Assembly (NCBI RefSeq): GCF_031085375.1
Contig: NZ_JAVCWF010000001.1
Span: forward strand, 2,108,001-2,172,000
From: Lactiplantibacillus brownii
GTDB taxonomy: Bacteria > Bacillota > Bacilli > Lactobacillales > Lactobacillaceae
Length of the DNA stretch: 64,000 nt
Reading direction: 5' to 3'
Below, piece after piece: positions 8,154 through 17,487 of this stretch. Both the position numbers and the translations under genes were made by a program. Positions within the stretch are counted from its first letter, which is position 1, and each line of letters opens with the position of its first letter. The notes beneath the pieces are model-generated. The model was not told the DNA's origin. It searched no databases and worked only from the letters and a program-made list of their open reading frames with translations.

Positions 8154-9956
8154 ATGCATTATTCGGAAACGTGGGACTTAGACCGTATTTTTCCAGGCGG
8201 CATTGAATCGCCAGCACTACAAACCAAGTTGACGACCATTAAGCACCAGTTGCGTGACACACAAACGACCTTAACGAACTGGCGAGCCGATGCTGATACC
8301 CCAAACTTCGACTGGTTTGAACAAATCGTCAGAGATTTACAAACGATCGAAGCCGGCTTGGCGCAAAGCGAAGTTTTCGTTGTTGCGATTCAATCAGCGG
8401 ACGCCAGTGATACTAAGGCTGGCGCCGTCCTCAATCACCTTTATCAGCTCGACAATGAACACGAAAAGTTGATGACGCAATTCAAGAACCTGCTCGTCGA
8501 TTTACCACAGGCGACGTTTGATAAAATTATCACTGAGCCTGACTTACAGCCACTCGCCTTTAATTTGAAGGAAATGCGTCAACAAGGGTTGGCCTTACTC
8601 GACAGCGAAACGGAAGCCTTAATCAACAACTTAGCGATTGACGGCTTCCAAGGTTGGAGTGACCATTACGACACCCTCGTCAGCCAAATGCAGATCAAGT
8701 ACACGGACCAGAATGGCAAAACAACTTTGCTTTCAGCTGGTCAAGCTCAAAACAAGTTAGCCGCCGCGATGCCTAATGCCCAACGTGCCGACCTAATGGC
8801 TAATTGGGAACAGGCTTGGCAACAGTATGCAGCGCCTTTCGCGGATACTTTGAATCATCTGGCTGGGTTTCGACTACAAAACTATCAGGCCCATGGTACG
8901 ACGAACTTTTTAGCCAAGCCCTTGGCGCTAAACCGTATGAGCCAAGCGACACTCGACATGATGACTAAAGTTGTCGGTCAAAATAAGGACATGTTGTTAC
9001 ATTATTTACAGCGTAAAGCTGCCTTGATGGGCAAAACACAAATTGATTGGCAAGATTTGGAAGCGCCCTTAACGTTAGGGACCGCCACGAACACGCAAAC
9101 TTACGATGAAGCCGCTGAATTTGTCATTGACCATTTTCAAAAGTTTAGTCCGAAGATGGCGGCCTTGGCTAAGTACGCTTTCGACCATCGTTGGATTGAA
9201 GCTGAGAATCGGCCCAATAAGCGACCGGGTGGCTACATGGATAATCTGCCAGAGACTCAGGAATCTCGGATTTTCATGACCTTTACAGGATCACCCAACG
9301 ATACCGCAACTTTAGCTCACGAACTGGGACATGCATTTCACGCTGATGTGCTTAAAGACTTGCCATTGTGGCGTCAAGACTACGCGATGAATGTCGCGGA
9401 GACCGCCTCAACCTTTGCTGAACTGATTGTTGCGGATGCCAATGTAAAATCAGCGACCGATGCCAAGACAAAATTGAACTTGTTGGATGCGAAAATGCAA
9501 AATCCATTAGCGATGTTTTTAGATATTCAGGCGCGTTATTTGTTTGAAACACGCTTCTATCAGGCTCGGCAACAACATGTCGTGACGCCTACTGAACTCT
9601 CAGACTTAATGTTGGCTGCTCAAAAAGAAGCTTATGGTGACGCCTTGACCACTTATCACCCAATGTTTTGGGCCAGCAAATTACATTTTTATATTTCCGA
9701 TGTGCCATTCTACAACTTTCCCTACACCTTTGGTTACTTATTCAGCTTGGGAATCTACGCGCAGGCAAAACATGATGACCATTTCGAAGACCGCTATATC
9801 GCTTTATTAAGTGATACGGCGAATATGTCGACCGAGGACTTGGCACGGAAACATTTAGGCGTTGATTTGACTAAACCTGATTTTTGGCAAGCTGGCGTTG
9901 CTTTGATCAAACGAGATATTGATGAATTTATGGCGTTATCTGCGCCACTATTATAA
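8154..9956 (+). CDS. pepF: Oligoendopeptidase F-type M3 metallopeptidase
   Basis: Cytoplasmic zinc endopeptidase of 600 aa that cleaves oligopeptides, part of peptide use in lactic acid bacteria. The M3 zinc signature HELGH is at 389-393, with further M3-like motifs downstream (NVAETASTFAE). Length equals that of PepF enzymes. The start is the ATG at 8154 after GGAGGG; an in-frame TTG at 8139 overlaps the ribosome site. Its stop overlaps the next gene's region, so pepF, the XRE regulator and the methyltransferase-like gene form one operon. Confidence 0.92.
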   Translation: MHYSETWDLDRIFPGGIESPALQTKLTTIKHQLRDTQTTLTNWRADADTPNFDWFEQIVRDLQTIEAGLAQSEVFVVAIQSADASDTKAGAVLNHLYQLDNEHEKLMTQFKNLLVDLPQATFDKIITEPDLQPLAFNLKEMRQQGLALLDSETEALINNLAIDGFQGWSDHYDTLVSQMQIKYTDQNGKTTLLSAGQAQNKLAAAMPNAQRADLMANWEQAWQQYAAPFADTLNHLAGFRLQNYQAHGTTNFLAKPLALNRMSQATLDMMTKVVGQNKDMLLHYLQRKAALMGKTQIDWQDLEAPLTLGTATNTQTYDEAAEFVIDHFQKFSPKMAALAKYAFDHRWIEAENRPNKRPGGYMDNLPETQESRIFMTFTGSPNDTATLAHELGHAFHADVLKDLPLWRQDYAMNVAETASTFAELIVADANVKSATDAKTKLNLLDAKMQNPLAMFLDIQARYLFETRFYQARQQHVVTPTELSDLMLAAQKEAYGDALTTYHPMFWASKLHFYISDVPFYNFPYTFGYLFSLGIYAQAKHDDHFEDRYIALLSDTANMSTEDLARKHLGVDLTKPDFWQAGVALIKRDIDEFMALSAPLL

Positions 9957-9973
9957 TGAATGGAAGTGAGCAC

Positions 9974-10387
9974 ATGTTTCCAGAACGTTTACGAGCCTTA
10001 CGTCGTGGGCAAAAAATGACCCTTGGCGAATTGGCGACGGCTTTAAATCATTTACCAGACGCTGAACTCACGCGTAAAAATACCGCTGCTCAGATTGGTA
10101 ACTGGGAGCGCGATTTACGGACCCCTTCCTACTTAGAAGTTCGCAAGTTGGCCGAATACTTCCACGTCACCACTGACTATTTATCCGGGCGCGCGGATCA
10201 AGAAGAATATGACCTAGGTCGGATCTTCTTGTCTGGTAAACCGTTAACTTTCAACCAAGAACGACTTTCCAGTGAAGACCGCTATGAACTATTTCAGTTG
10301 ATGAACGGCTACTTGCACGGTCGCCAACAACGGACGACCCCAGATGCCGCCGGTCAAGAAGAACTGGATCTACACTTTGATAATTAG
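9974..10387 (+). CDS. XRE family helix-turn-helix protein
   Basis: N-terminal Cro/C1-type HTH (residues about 1-68: LRALRRGQKMTLGELATAL, then NTAAQIGNWERDLRTPSYLEVRKLAEYFHVTTDYLSGR) and a short acidic tail. GGAAGTGAG is placed correctly for the ATG at 9974; an ATG at 9956 overlapping the pepF stop lacks a site. The gene is co-transcribed with pepF and the methyltransferase-like gene; its target is unknown. Confidence 0.85.
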   Translation: MFPERLRALRRGQKMTLGELATALNHLPDAELTRKNTAAQIGNWERDLRTPSYLEVRKLAEYFHVTTDYLSGRADQEEYDLGRIFLSGKPLTFNQERLSSEDRYELFQLMNGYLHGRQQRTTPDAAGQEELDLHFDN

Positions 10388-10397
10388 GAGTTTTTAG

Positions 10398-11255
10398 ATG
10401 AATCCGAAGAAATTAAAGCAATTGAAAAAAAAGGCCAAACGGCAGTCGACTCAGGCAACGCCTTACATTGCCGAACTCACGAAATACCGGGATTGGTTCC
10501 AAGACGATCCTCAAATTTTAGTGTTGCTCAATAATGCGTTAGAGGCCGACCGTTTGTTGGCGGCTGGCCTGGCGCCACAACAATTGCCATTATTACAAGT
10601 TCCAGATAATTTCCAAGATCAACTCATTGCCCGAATCAATGCAAAATACGCCTTGCATGACCCAGCCGGTGACGCTGAATGGAATCGGCTGTCCGCAGCC
10701 CTACCAAAGGTTGATCATTTATTACGTGATTTTCGCGACTATTTGGAAGACCAGTACGGGATGTGGGCCTATATCAGTGCTCCCTTCTTAAAAGATCTCG
10801 CTGATTTCGTTGGCAATGAACCCGTTTTGGAAGTCATGGCCGGCAACGGTTATATCTCCAAAGGCTTATCACGGTTGCATCCGCAACAAACAATTTACAC
10901 GACGGATTCCAAAGCCTGGACCAAAGAAGCCGATAATCAGACGGGTAAACATCCTGTCACCACAATTGAAGGCTTAGACGCCGTCAGTGCCTTTGAAAAG
11001 TACGCGGATCAGGTGAAAGCAGTTATTATGGCTTGGTCACCGGATAAACTCACGATGGACTGGGACTTACTACAAGCGATGCGGGCAAGTTCAGTTCATG
11101 TGCCACTGATTTGTTTAGGTGAAAAATACGGGGCAACTGGCTCGAAACAATTCTGGGACCAAGCGCATTATCGCGATGATGCCGCGGTGGAAAAACTCAA
11201 CCGTCATTATCGACCATTTGACTTGATTCATGACCAAGTTTACGTGATTGATTGA
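10398..11255 (+). CDS. SAM-dependent methyltransferase-like protein
   Basis: 285 aa with a basic N-terminus (KKLKQLKKKAKRQ), a helical segment, and a C-terminal Rossmann half where VLEVMAGNGYIS fits motif I for S-adenosylmethionine binding. Later motifs are weak (VKAVIMAWSPD could stand for the post-II/IV strand), so the methylated substrate, if any, is unknown. Last gene of the pepF operon, 10 nt after the XRE stop, with AGGAG before the ATG. Confidence 0.7.
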   Translation: MNPKKLKQLKKKAKRQSTQATPYIAELTKYRDWFQDDPQILVLLNNALEADRLLAAGLAPQQLPLLQVPDNFQDQLIARINAKYALHDPAGDAEWNRLSAALPKVDHLLRDFRDYLEDQYGMWAYISAPFLKDLADFVGNEPVLEVMAGNGYISKGLSRLHPQQTIYTTDSKAWTKEADNQTGKHPVTTIEGLDAVSAFEKYADQVKAVIMAWSPDKLTMDWDLLQAMRASSVHVPLICLGEKYGATGSKQFWDQAHYRDDAAVEKLNRHYRPFDLIHDQVYVID

Positions 11256-11302
11256 GTTATTTTTGGTGTCACCATCACACCCAAATACAGTTCCACATCT
11301 AA

Positions 11303-11354
11303 CCAGTCCAACAAACATCGACTTTCGACAGGTCATGTTTGTTGGACTAGTTTT
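11303..11354 (+). terminator. Terminator of the pepF operon
   Basis: Long stem (ccagtccaacaaacat / atgtttgttggactag) with a 16-nt loop, followed by TTTT. Confidence 0.85.
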
Positions 11355-11466
11355 ATAAAAAGGTTCGTCCATCATCTGTTGCCGTCATTAGGATTCATAA
11401 ACAATGCTTGGATCTTTAGCAGTCTCACATCAAACAATTAAAAATTTTCCACTTCAATAGACAATG

Positions 11467-11503
11467 ATAGCCGACCACTTCTTCATCGTGGCCGGCTATT
11501 TTT
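11467..11503 (+). terminator. Second hairpin terminator in the convergent gap
   Basis: Stem atagccgaccac / gtggccggctat with one mismatch, then TTTTT. It lies between the convergent pepF operon and the minus-strand MFS gene and may stop read-through either way. Confidence 0.75.
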
Positions 11504-11538
11504 GAAGGCTAGTGATCTAATCACAGACAAGGATAATA

Positions 11539-12723
11539 CTAACTACCATTTTGCACGGTTTCTCTCACTTTGACAGCGATTGCACTGGCGGTGACTACAC
11601 ATCCTGTGATTATGAATAATATTCTTATACTCAAAAATCGTCCCATCACCCCACCGGCATAAGTTCCAAAAACAAAGCCCAATACCGTTACCATTCCTTT
11701 GAAGGCATAGACTTTACCCACAATAAATTCTGCCGTATGACGCTGAAAGCTAAGATTATTCTGTATATTAAAGAAAGCACTGCTTAACCCAATAACGCTA
11801 TAGATAAGTATCAGAATCAAATTATTTGAGAATAAAAACGCAACTAAAATAAAACAAATTCCAACAATAATAACCTGAAACACTGACGCCACTTGTTCAA
11901 ACTTCCCGCTAAATCTAAAGAAAAGAAAAGCTCCAAGAATCACGCCTGAAGATTCGGCAATATTCAGCATCATATATAGCGTCGTTTCGTTTGAAATTGA
12001 CATTTCTCCCAAAAAAGGGAGTAATAATGGGGTCAAAACACCAAAACCAAAGTTTGCAAAAAAAAGGACCAGACTCGCAGACTTTAACGAGCGTTTTCGT
12101 AACACATACTTATAACCGTCAAACATTCCGGTTGTTGTTTGGTGTGCCGTGGTGTCTCCAGTCAATTTAGCCTCAGGTATTTCAACTTTTGTAAAAGCGA
12201 CAACCCCGATTGATAACATCAGAATACAAGCAATAATTAACAATGCCATTTTAAAGCCCCAGTTTTCACTCACATAAGTCATAATGATAGGCGCAGCAAT
12301 TGACATGGTTTGATCGGACAACTCCAAAATTGAATTGATTTTATCCAACTCTTTTGCTTTAAAAAAGTGATAGATCAGCTTTATCTCGGCCGGATGAAAA
12401 ATTGGTTCAACGAAGCCAATTAAGACGATGATCACTATAAACTCATAGATTTGAAATTTACTCTGATCGTAGAAGCCCATCAAACCAACCATTAGAATAA
12501 AACGTGCCACTTCTGAGAACAACATGGTATTAACTGGCTGCAGTTTATCAATAAATAATCCCATGATGGCATGAATAATGAAGCTCGCACCATAATAACC
12601 ACCCCAGAGCAGGCTAAACCAGACTGGCGCCGCACCTTTTAAAGCTAACGTAAAAGCAAAAATAATTGCTGCATTTGAAAAATCTGACAAAAAAGTGATC
12701 GGTACGATTGCCTTTGCTTTCAT
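11539..12723 (-). CDS. MFS transporter
   Basis: 394 aa with about 12 hydrophobic segments; the N-terminal half has FIDKLQPVN in the loop 2-3 position typical of the family. Overall it resembles the drug-efflux DHA3/macrolide-type MFS proteins. Base composition is more AT-rich than its neighbours (many ATT, ATA, TTT codons), which may mean recent acquisition. AAGGAGA precedes the ATG. Monocistronic. Substrate unknown. Confidence 0.82.
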   Translation of the reverse strand: MKAKAIVPITFLSDFSNAAIIFAFTLALKGAAPVWFSLLWGGYYGASFIIHAIMGLFIDKLQPVNTMLFSEVARFILMVGLMGFYDQSKFQIYEFIVIIVLIGFVEPIFHPAEIKLIYHFFKAKELDKINSILELSDQTMSIAAPIIMTYVSENWGFKMALLIIACILMLSIGVVAFTKVEIPEAKLTGDTTAHQTTTGMFDGYKYVLRKRSLKSASLVLFFANFGFGVLTPLLLPFLGEMSISNETTLYMMLNIAESSGVILGAFLFFRFSGKFEQVASVFQVIIVGICFILVAFLFSNNLILILIYSVIGLSSAFFNIQNNLSFQRHTAEFIVGKVYAFKGMVTVLGFVFGTYAGGVMGRFLSIRILFIITGCVVTASAIAVKVRETVQNGS

Positions 12724-12888
12724 TTTGTTCTCCTTGTTTTCACATAATGAGAAAGCAACTATCCGTTTTCTAATCTTTCACTAATGATATAGTAAAAAAC
12801 GTAAAACGCAATAGTCATTCAAAGACTGCCTCTCTCACTAAGCGTAGCAACGCACAACCGATCTTTCTAACCGTAAATGAATACAACA

Positions 12889-12933
12889 AAAAATGGCAAA
12901 ACCCCAGTATAATTCTGGAATTTTGCCATTTCA
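12889..12933 (-). terminator. Terminator of the 95-aa membrane protein gene
   Basis: Minus-strand stem AAATGGCAAAA...TTTTGCCATTT with an inner CCAG/CTGG, followed by TTTTTTG. The other 12724-13018 sequence holds only AT-rich promoter-like DNA. Confidence 0.75.
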
Positions 12934-13018
12934 TAACTTGAAAAAGATATAAAATTTTTCGCTGATTTCAAATACCAACGCGACAGAAACCAATTCAACA
13001 TTCCGTTAGGCCCAGTAT

Positions 13019-13306
13019 TTAATTGTGTCCCATCAAGTAAATACAACTGATGACGATTACCATCAGTAAACCGCCTAAATAACCATAAAACCATTTTTCA
13101 CGCTGCGTAAAATGTTTCTCACTATGGGCAGCCTTGGCAAGACCACCGATGAAGAATAATAGAAATGCATAGCCCCCTAAGCCAACCAGACTAAAGGCTA
13201 CCCAACTTGTCCCCGCTACCGAATTCATCGTTTTCAAATGAATGCCATAAACTAGTGTGCCTACCAAAAACCACGTCGGACTGATTAAAATCAAACCTTT
13301 ACGCAT
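13019..13306 (-). CDS. Small hypothetical membrane protein
   Basis: About 95 residues with three hydrophobic stretches (ILISPTWFLVGTLVYGI, AFSLVGLGGYAFLLFFIGGL, GYLGGLLMVIVISCIYLM). I chose the ATG at 13306 because AGGG lies 7 nt upstream; ATGs at 13312 and 13324 are in frame without a well-placed site. No family recognised. Confidence 0.65.
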   Translation of the reverse strand: MRKGLILISPTWFLVGTLVYGIHLKTMNSVAGTSWVAFSLVGLGGYAFLLFFIGGLAKAAHSEKHFTQREKWFYGYLGGLLMVIVISCIYLMGHN

Positions 13307-13580
13307 TGCCATCCCTGCTCTCATTTAGTGATGGGCCTAGTTTAACTCAGTGAGTTTGCTGGGACAATCTTAAATAAGTGACCGAAATTTTGTTATTATT
13401 TCATTAATGAACAAGTGAACCCAGCTAGTCGTAAGTGGTCTAAATGCTTGTGATAACGCACATCTGACCGATGGCAGGATTGTGCTAATTGGTTCTTAGG
13501 TCGGTTGGCCCTGATTGCGTGGCTTCAATATTTTTCAATTTATATTTGGCAACCAGCTAACCTGCCAAGATTTTCTGGTC
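13307..13580. other. Intergenic DNA without recognised features
   Basis: No supported gene. It is AT-rich in the first part and probably carries the promoter of the small membrane protein gene. A 60-codon plus-strand frame at 13505-13687 overlaps the terminator and the esterase 3' end and has no ribosome site. Confidence 0.5.
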
Positions 13581-13610
13581 AAAAAAAGTCCGAGTTATTT
13601 CCCGGACTTG
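13581..13610 (-). terminator. Terminator of the esterase gene
   Basis: Minus-strand AAGTCCG...CGGACTT hairpin followed by a run of seven T, 35 nt after the stop codon at 13645. Confidence 0.85.
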
Positions 13611-13644
13611 CTTGCAAAATCGTTATTGCTAGCCTCACCAAAAC

Positions 13645-14430
13645 TCAGCCAATAATATTTCGTTGTAAGAATGCTACCGCGGCTTGATGCATTTTATGTG
13701 GCACATGGTGCATGCCACCATCCGCATGCTGAAAAATCGTGTGCTTCAACGCCGCTGTTTCGCCAAAGCGTTGTTCAAAGTCTTCCACATATTTGTAAGG
13801 CACCATCGTATCGGCGGTACCATTAAAGAAGAACATTGGCCGCCCAGCTAGTTGTTCAATATGTTGTGATAGGTCGAATTGACCGATCTGCGCATAAGTT
13901 TTTTTCAATAAATCCGCTGGTAATTGTGCTAATAACGCCGCCGGAATCTGAGCCACCTGGTCTTTGGCGAACGCAACCGGTTCCGGTGAGCCAATTAATG
14001 ATACCCCAGCCTGAACATTGGCTTGCGTTGCCATAACTCCCGCAGCGGTAATGCCGCCCATAGACGTTCCCATTACCCCAATCTTATCAGGATCAGTCAG
14101 TCCGCGTGTCACTAATGCGTCTACTAAGCGTGGAAATTCCGCCACCGAATGACCGACAATCTCCCAGAAATGCTCAGGATGCCGATCCAAATCAGTACCA
14201 TCATTGCGACTCCCATGCAAATAAGCCGTTGGCAAAATGACCCGGAAACCAGCTTCAACAAGTTGATAACTTGCCACCAGCTCTGATGACGTCGGGGTGG
14301 TCCAACCATGATAATCAATGATCGTTGGTAATTTGGTTTGAGCCTGACTCGCCGCAAACACGTGTAATACCGGTAAATCGTCCAATTTAGTTGTGCGGAC
14401 GATGACATCTTCAAAGACAGTTGTTGTCAT
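13645..14430 (-). CDS. Alpha/beta hydrolase, YitV/dienelactone hydrolase-like esterase
   Basis: Cytoplasmic alpha/beta hydrolase (261 aa). The nucleophile Ser lies in GVMGTSMGGI, an Asp in FNGTADTMVP and a His in HHVP near the C-terminus; DYHGW carries the HG oxyanion motif. It resembles YitV-type esterases and dienelactone hydrolases. GGTGAT precedes the ATG at 14430; an in-frame ATG at 14442 overlaps that site. The 5' flank is close to the insertion sequence starting at 14499, which may have separated it from former neighbours or promoter. Confidence 0.82.
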   Translation of the reverse strand: MTTTVFEDVIVRTTKLDDLPVLHVFAASQAQTKLPTIIDYHGWTTPTSSELVASYQLVEAGFRVILPTAYLHGSRNDGTDLDRHPEHFWEIVGHSVAEFPRLVDALVTRGLTDPDKIGVMGTSMGGITAAGVMATQANVQAGVSLIGSPEPVAFAKDQVAQIPAALLAQLPADLLKKTYAQIGQFDLSQHIEQLAGRPMFFFNGTADTMVPYKYVEDFEQRFGETAALKHTIFQHADGGMHHVPHKMHQAAVAFLQRNIIG

Positions 14431-14498
14431 TTTTATCACCATTTTCAGAATTAATAGTTAACAGTGTAGCAGAGAATCGGTGTTAAACCAACAAAAAA

Positions 14499-16050
14499 GG
14501 GTCTAGAATTTTTGGTGTTGGAAAGTATTTCCATTCCAAAAGTACTAGGCCCTTTTTGATAACAAAAAAAGCATCTAAGCCTCCCTAGTGCTATGCTTTA
14601 AGCGACTAAACTCAAGATAAGCGGGGTAGGAATAGATGTCTCAACTAGATAATACACTTAAATTACTGGGAATTACAGACACAAACATTCAGGTGTTCGG
14701 TACTCGTGAGGAATTTAATGGTCGGGGCTCGGGTCGCAAAAAGTATTTGGTCATCCAGGCAGAGCTTACCTACACACTCAGGCGCTGTCCCAGCTGTGGA
14801 TACAATACGTTGCACCCTAACGGACACAAGCTCACTCATGTCCACATTTCAGGACCCATGGACCGGCCCGTAATTCTAGAGCTAAACAAGCAACGCTGGC
14901 GTTGTAGTAACTGCCATAGCACTTGTACGGCCACCACTCCAGTGGTATCAACCAACCACGCCATCGGTCACGGACTAGCGACTCATGTGCTGAAGCTAGC
15001 CAGTAAATCACTCCCGGCTAAGACTATCGCCAGTCTCACCGGTATTTCGACAAACTCAGTTCAGCGTATTTTGACGGCTAATATTCATCCACACGCGAGC
15101 CGCCGGTTACCGATTAATCTATGCTTTGATGAATTCCGTTCCACGCACGGCTCCATGTCGTTTATTTGCATTGACGCCGACACTCACAAATCAGTTAAAG
15201 TACTTAGCGACCGCCTTAATAGAACCATCAAACAGTTCTTTCTTAGTCAGTACAGCACCGTAGAACGGGCCGCGGTTCAACGCGTCATCATGGACATGAA
15301 CGCCTCCTATCAGGCATTCGTGCACGAACTATTCCCTAACGCCGAACTCATTATTGATCGGTTCCACATTATTCAATTAATGGGCCGGACGATGGATACC
15401 ATTCGCACTCAATGTTTAAAGCAACTCGACAAGCATTCGCGGGAATATAAAGTACTGAAATCACTATGGCGCCTATTCCACAAGGCCACCCCTGACGCAC
15501 AAAAGAGCCGCTACCTCTTCGGCCTGAATGAGTACTCGACCGAACAGAACGCTATTGATATTGGAACCGATACGTTTCCGGCCTTCAAAACAGCTTATGA
15601 AACCTACATCGATCTCCACGATGCTTTGATGGGGCGTCACGCTGATGAACTCAAGAATATCATCACTAACTATCAGCCTAACGGCACGCCCCTAGATACG
15701 GCCATGCATACCCTACGAAAGAATCTTAATGGAGTAATTAATGCCGCCAAATCGTCCTACTCTAACGGACCGATAGAAGGCATCAACCGTAAGATCAAGG
15801 AGCTCAAACGTGCTTGTTATGGCTTCTCCAATCAGGCCAATATGTTCACACGCGTCTACCAGCTGATTGCCTAGATTATCTACCACAATAACGTCACGAT
15901 GGTAGGCTTATTTGTTATGCCTTCAAGTACGATATTCAGACGACACACCAGATTAAACGCCGCAACTAATAAAAAAACAAAAAAGATCTCCCACACGAGG
16001 AGATCTCCAAAGGATAGAAACTATCCTTCAACACCATTTGACAAAGAGCC
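14499..16050 (+). mobile_element. Complete ISL3-family insertion sequence
   Basis: 1552 bp, with imperfect terminal inverted repeats: the left end begins GGGTCT and the right end (reverse complement) GGCTCT, both continuing to a shared TGGTGTTG block. It is flanked by identical 8-bp target duplications ACAAAAAA at 14491-14498 and 16051-16058, as expected for ISL3 elements. It carries one intact transposase. A hairpin inside the right end (15984-16006) followed by T's on the minus strand can stop antisense transcription. Confidence 0.93.
14636..15874 (+). CDS. ISL3 family transposase
   Basis: 412 aa. An N-terminal zinc-ribbon with [13 protein letters not shown] and CSNCHST (two C-x-x-C pairs) is followed by an HTH-like segment ([17 protein letters not shown]) and the DDE domain. 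Acidic residues are visible in [12 protein letters not shown] and [16 protein letters not shown] near the end. Length and motif order match ISL3 transposases. The frame is intact, so the element may be active. Confidence 0.95.
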   Translation: MSQLDNTLKLLGITDTNIQVFGTREEFNGRGSGRKKYLVIQAELTYTLRRCPSCGYNTLHPNGHKLTHVHISGPMDRPVILELNKQRWRCSNCHSTCTATTPVVSTNHAIGHGLATHVLKLASKSLPAKTIASLTGISTNSVQRILTANIHPHASRRLPINLCFDEFRSTHGSMSFICIDADTHKSVKVLSDRLNRTIKQFFLSQYSTVERAAVQRVIMDMNASYQAFVHELFPNAELIIDRFHIIQLMGRTMDTIRTQCLKQLDKHSREYKVLKSLWRLFHKATPDAQKSRYLFGLNEYSTEQNAIDIGTDTFPAFKTAYETYIDLHDALMGRHADELKNIITNYQPNGTPLDTAMHTLRKNLNGVINAAKSSYSNGPIEGINRKIKELKRACYGFSNQANMFTRVYQLIA

Positions 16051-16052
16051 AC

Positions 16053-16083
16053 AAAAAAGCGCTAGTTTTCAAGCTAGCACTTT
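16053..16083 (-). terminator. Terminator of the YjbR gene, at the IS insertion point
   Basis: Minus-strand AGTGCTAG...CTAGCGCT hairpin followed by TTTTTTGT. The T tract itself is the target duplicated by the ISL3 element, so the element inserted into the end of this terminator. Confidence 0.8.
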
Positions 16084-16097
16084 CGTTAGATCACCCT

Positions 16098-16460
16098 TCA
16101 GCGTGAGGTTAATTTAGCACTCTCCGCAATCATTGCGGTTAGTTTTTGATCCGAGATGGCCGTCGCATTAATTGTTATCGTCGTCCAATAACGTTGATTA
16201 AAGTGGGCTCCCGGTGCAACATCTTTGAGTGTTCGGATCGACTCACTATGTGCTGGCGTGAGTTTAAGATCCACCATGACCTGATCATCTTTTTGATAAA
16301 CCATCGCCAAAATTTTATGATTATGACGCTGCTTAATCGTTGCAAAAACAATTGCGGCCTGCTCACCCACATGATTGAAAGGAAAAGCTAAATAACCACC
16401 CGTTTGGGCCATAATTTTTTTGATCAAGCCGTCGGTCGTCAACCTAGTCGTTGTCAACAA
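16098..16460 (-). CDS. MmcQ/YjbR family protein
   Basis: 120 aa with the CyaY-like fold signature of YjbR proteins: an N-terminal helix, AFPFNHVGE, KILAMVYQKDDQVMVDLKLTPAHSESIR and the terminal HFNQRYWTTITIN. These small proteins are called DNA-binding or MmcQ-like, but their role is unclear. The start is probably TTG at 16460 or TTG at 16442, overlapping or adjoining the oxidoreductase stop, so it is the second gene of that operon. Confidence 0.8.
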   Translation of the reverse strand: MLTTTRLTTDGLIKKIMAQTGGYLAFPFNHVGEQAAIVFATIKQRHNHKILAMVYQKDDQVMVDLKLTPAHSESIRTLKDVAPGAHFNQRYWTTITINATAISDQKLTAMIAESAKLTSR

Positions 16461-17391
16461 TAACCTGACCTAAATCACGACTAGCCATGACATAGTCATG
16501 TGCGGCTCTAATTTCGGGTAATTTAAAGACTTTGGCAATTGGAATCGACAGCTTATATTTAGCAATCATCGCAAACATTTCCGTCACCAATGCTGGTTTA
16601 ACTTCGGTTGAATCAAAAACAGTTAACGATTTGCCCGCTAAAATAAATGGATTGAAGTTCTTCACGATCCACTCGCCAGCTAGTAATCCGATCAATGATA
16701 ACTTGCCACCTTGATTCAGATGCGCAATCGAATTGGTCAACGTAACCGTGCCAACCATGTCTACAATGCCGTCAAAACTAGCGTCGGTCACCAGTTCGTT
16801 ATTTTGATCTAAAATGGCTTCATCAGCGCCATTGCGCGTTAATGCCGCTAGCATATTGGGCCGTCGCGTCGTGGCCGTAACCGTTAATCCAAACGCTTTA
16901 GCTAATTTAATTGCGGCTAAACCAACCGCACTCGTCCCGCCACGAATTAATAGCGTTTGCCCTGCCTGTAAATTCAATGATTTGATGGCACCAATGGCTG
17001 TATAAAAGTTTTCAGGATACTGTGCTAAACTCACCCAGTCACCCGTATAAGCTACTGGGAACAAGTGTTGATCATCGACTAAGGCATAATCTTGATAACT
17101 ACCATCGACCTCACGACCGAAACCACCCATCATCGTAATCACTTTTTGACCAACTTTTAATGAACTATTGGTTGATGTCGCCGAAATTTCGCCAACGGCT
17201 TCGACACCAATAACTCGTGGAAATTTGACGGACGGCGACCCGCCAGCCCGGGTCAAAACTTCATAACGGTGAACCCCAAAAGCGTGAATACGCATGACGG
17301 ATTGCGACGCGGTGGGTTGCGGAATTGGCCGCTCCACAAGGTTCATGACATCTGGATCGCCTGGTTGTTCAATAACGACTGCTCTCATCAT
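16444..17391 (-). CDS. Zinc-independent quinone oxidoreductase (MDR family)
   Basis: 315 aa medium-chain reductase. The N-terminal GroES-like part (MRAVVIEQPGDPDVMNLVERPIP) lacks the zinc-binding Cys/His set, and the Rossmann part has LLIRGGTSAVGLAAIKLAKAFG with the NADPH-binding pattern. It most likely reduces quinones or alpha,beta-unsaturated carbonyls using NAD(P)H. Divergent from a MerR regulator, and its promoter has the 19-bp MerR spacing with a palindrome, so it is probably induced by the electrophile sensed by that regulator. Confidence 0.87.
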   Translation of the reverse strand: MMRAVVIEQPGDPDVMNLVERPIPQPTASQSVMRIHAFGVHRYEVLTRAGGSPSVKFPRVIGVEAVGEISATSTNSSLKVGQKVITMMGGFGREVDGSYQDYALVDDQHLFPVAYTGDWVSLAQYPENFYTAIGAIKSLNLQAGQTLLIRGGTSAVGLAAIKLAKAFGLTVTATTRRPNMLAALTRNGADEAILDQNNELVTDASFDGIVDMVGTVTLTNSIAHLNQGGKLSLIGLLAGEWIVKNFNPFILAGKSLTVFDSTEVKPALVTEMFAMIAKYKLSIPIAKVFKLPEIRAAHDYVMASRDLGQVIVDND

Positions 17392-17434
17392 CTATCGACT
17401 CCATTCTAATTTAGATTGATTCCTCAATAAATTA

Positions 17435-17465
17435 AGTATAAGGTGTAACGTAACGTTACAGTCAA
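17435..17465 (-). promoter_or_regulatory. MerR-type promoter of the oxidoreductase operon
   Basis: Minus strand: -35 TTGACT (17460-17465), a 19-bp spacer and -10 TATACT (17435-17440). The perfect palindrome TGTAACGTAACGTTACA (17444-17460) fills the spacer. This is the classic geometry where MerR proteins untwist the promoter to activate it; the regulator is encoded next door at 17488. Confidence 0.85.
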
Positions 17466-17487
17466 GTCTAAAGTTGGAGGAACTGTC

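Noticed and set aside
12867..13094. 75-codon minus-strand frame
   Set aside because: Overlaps the small membrane protein gene in another frame and spans its terminator.
13505..13687. 60-codon plus-strand frame
   Set aside because: Crosses the esterase terminator and 3' end antisense; no ribosome site.
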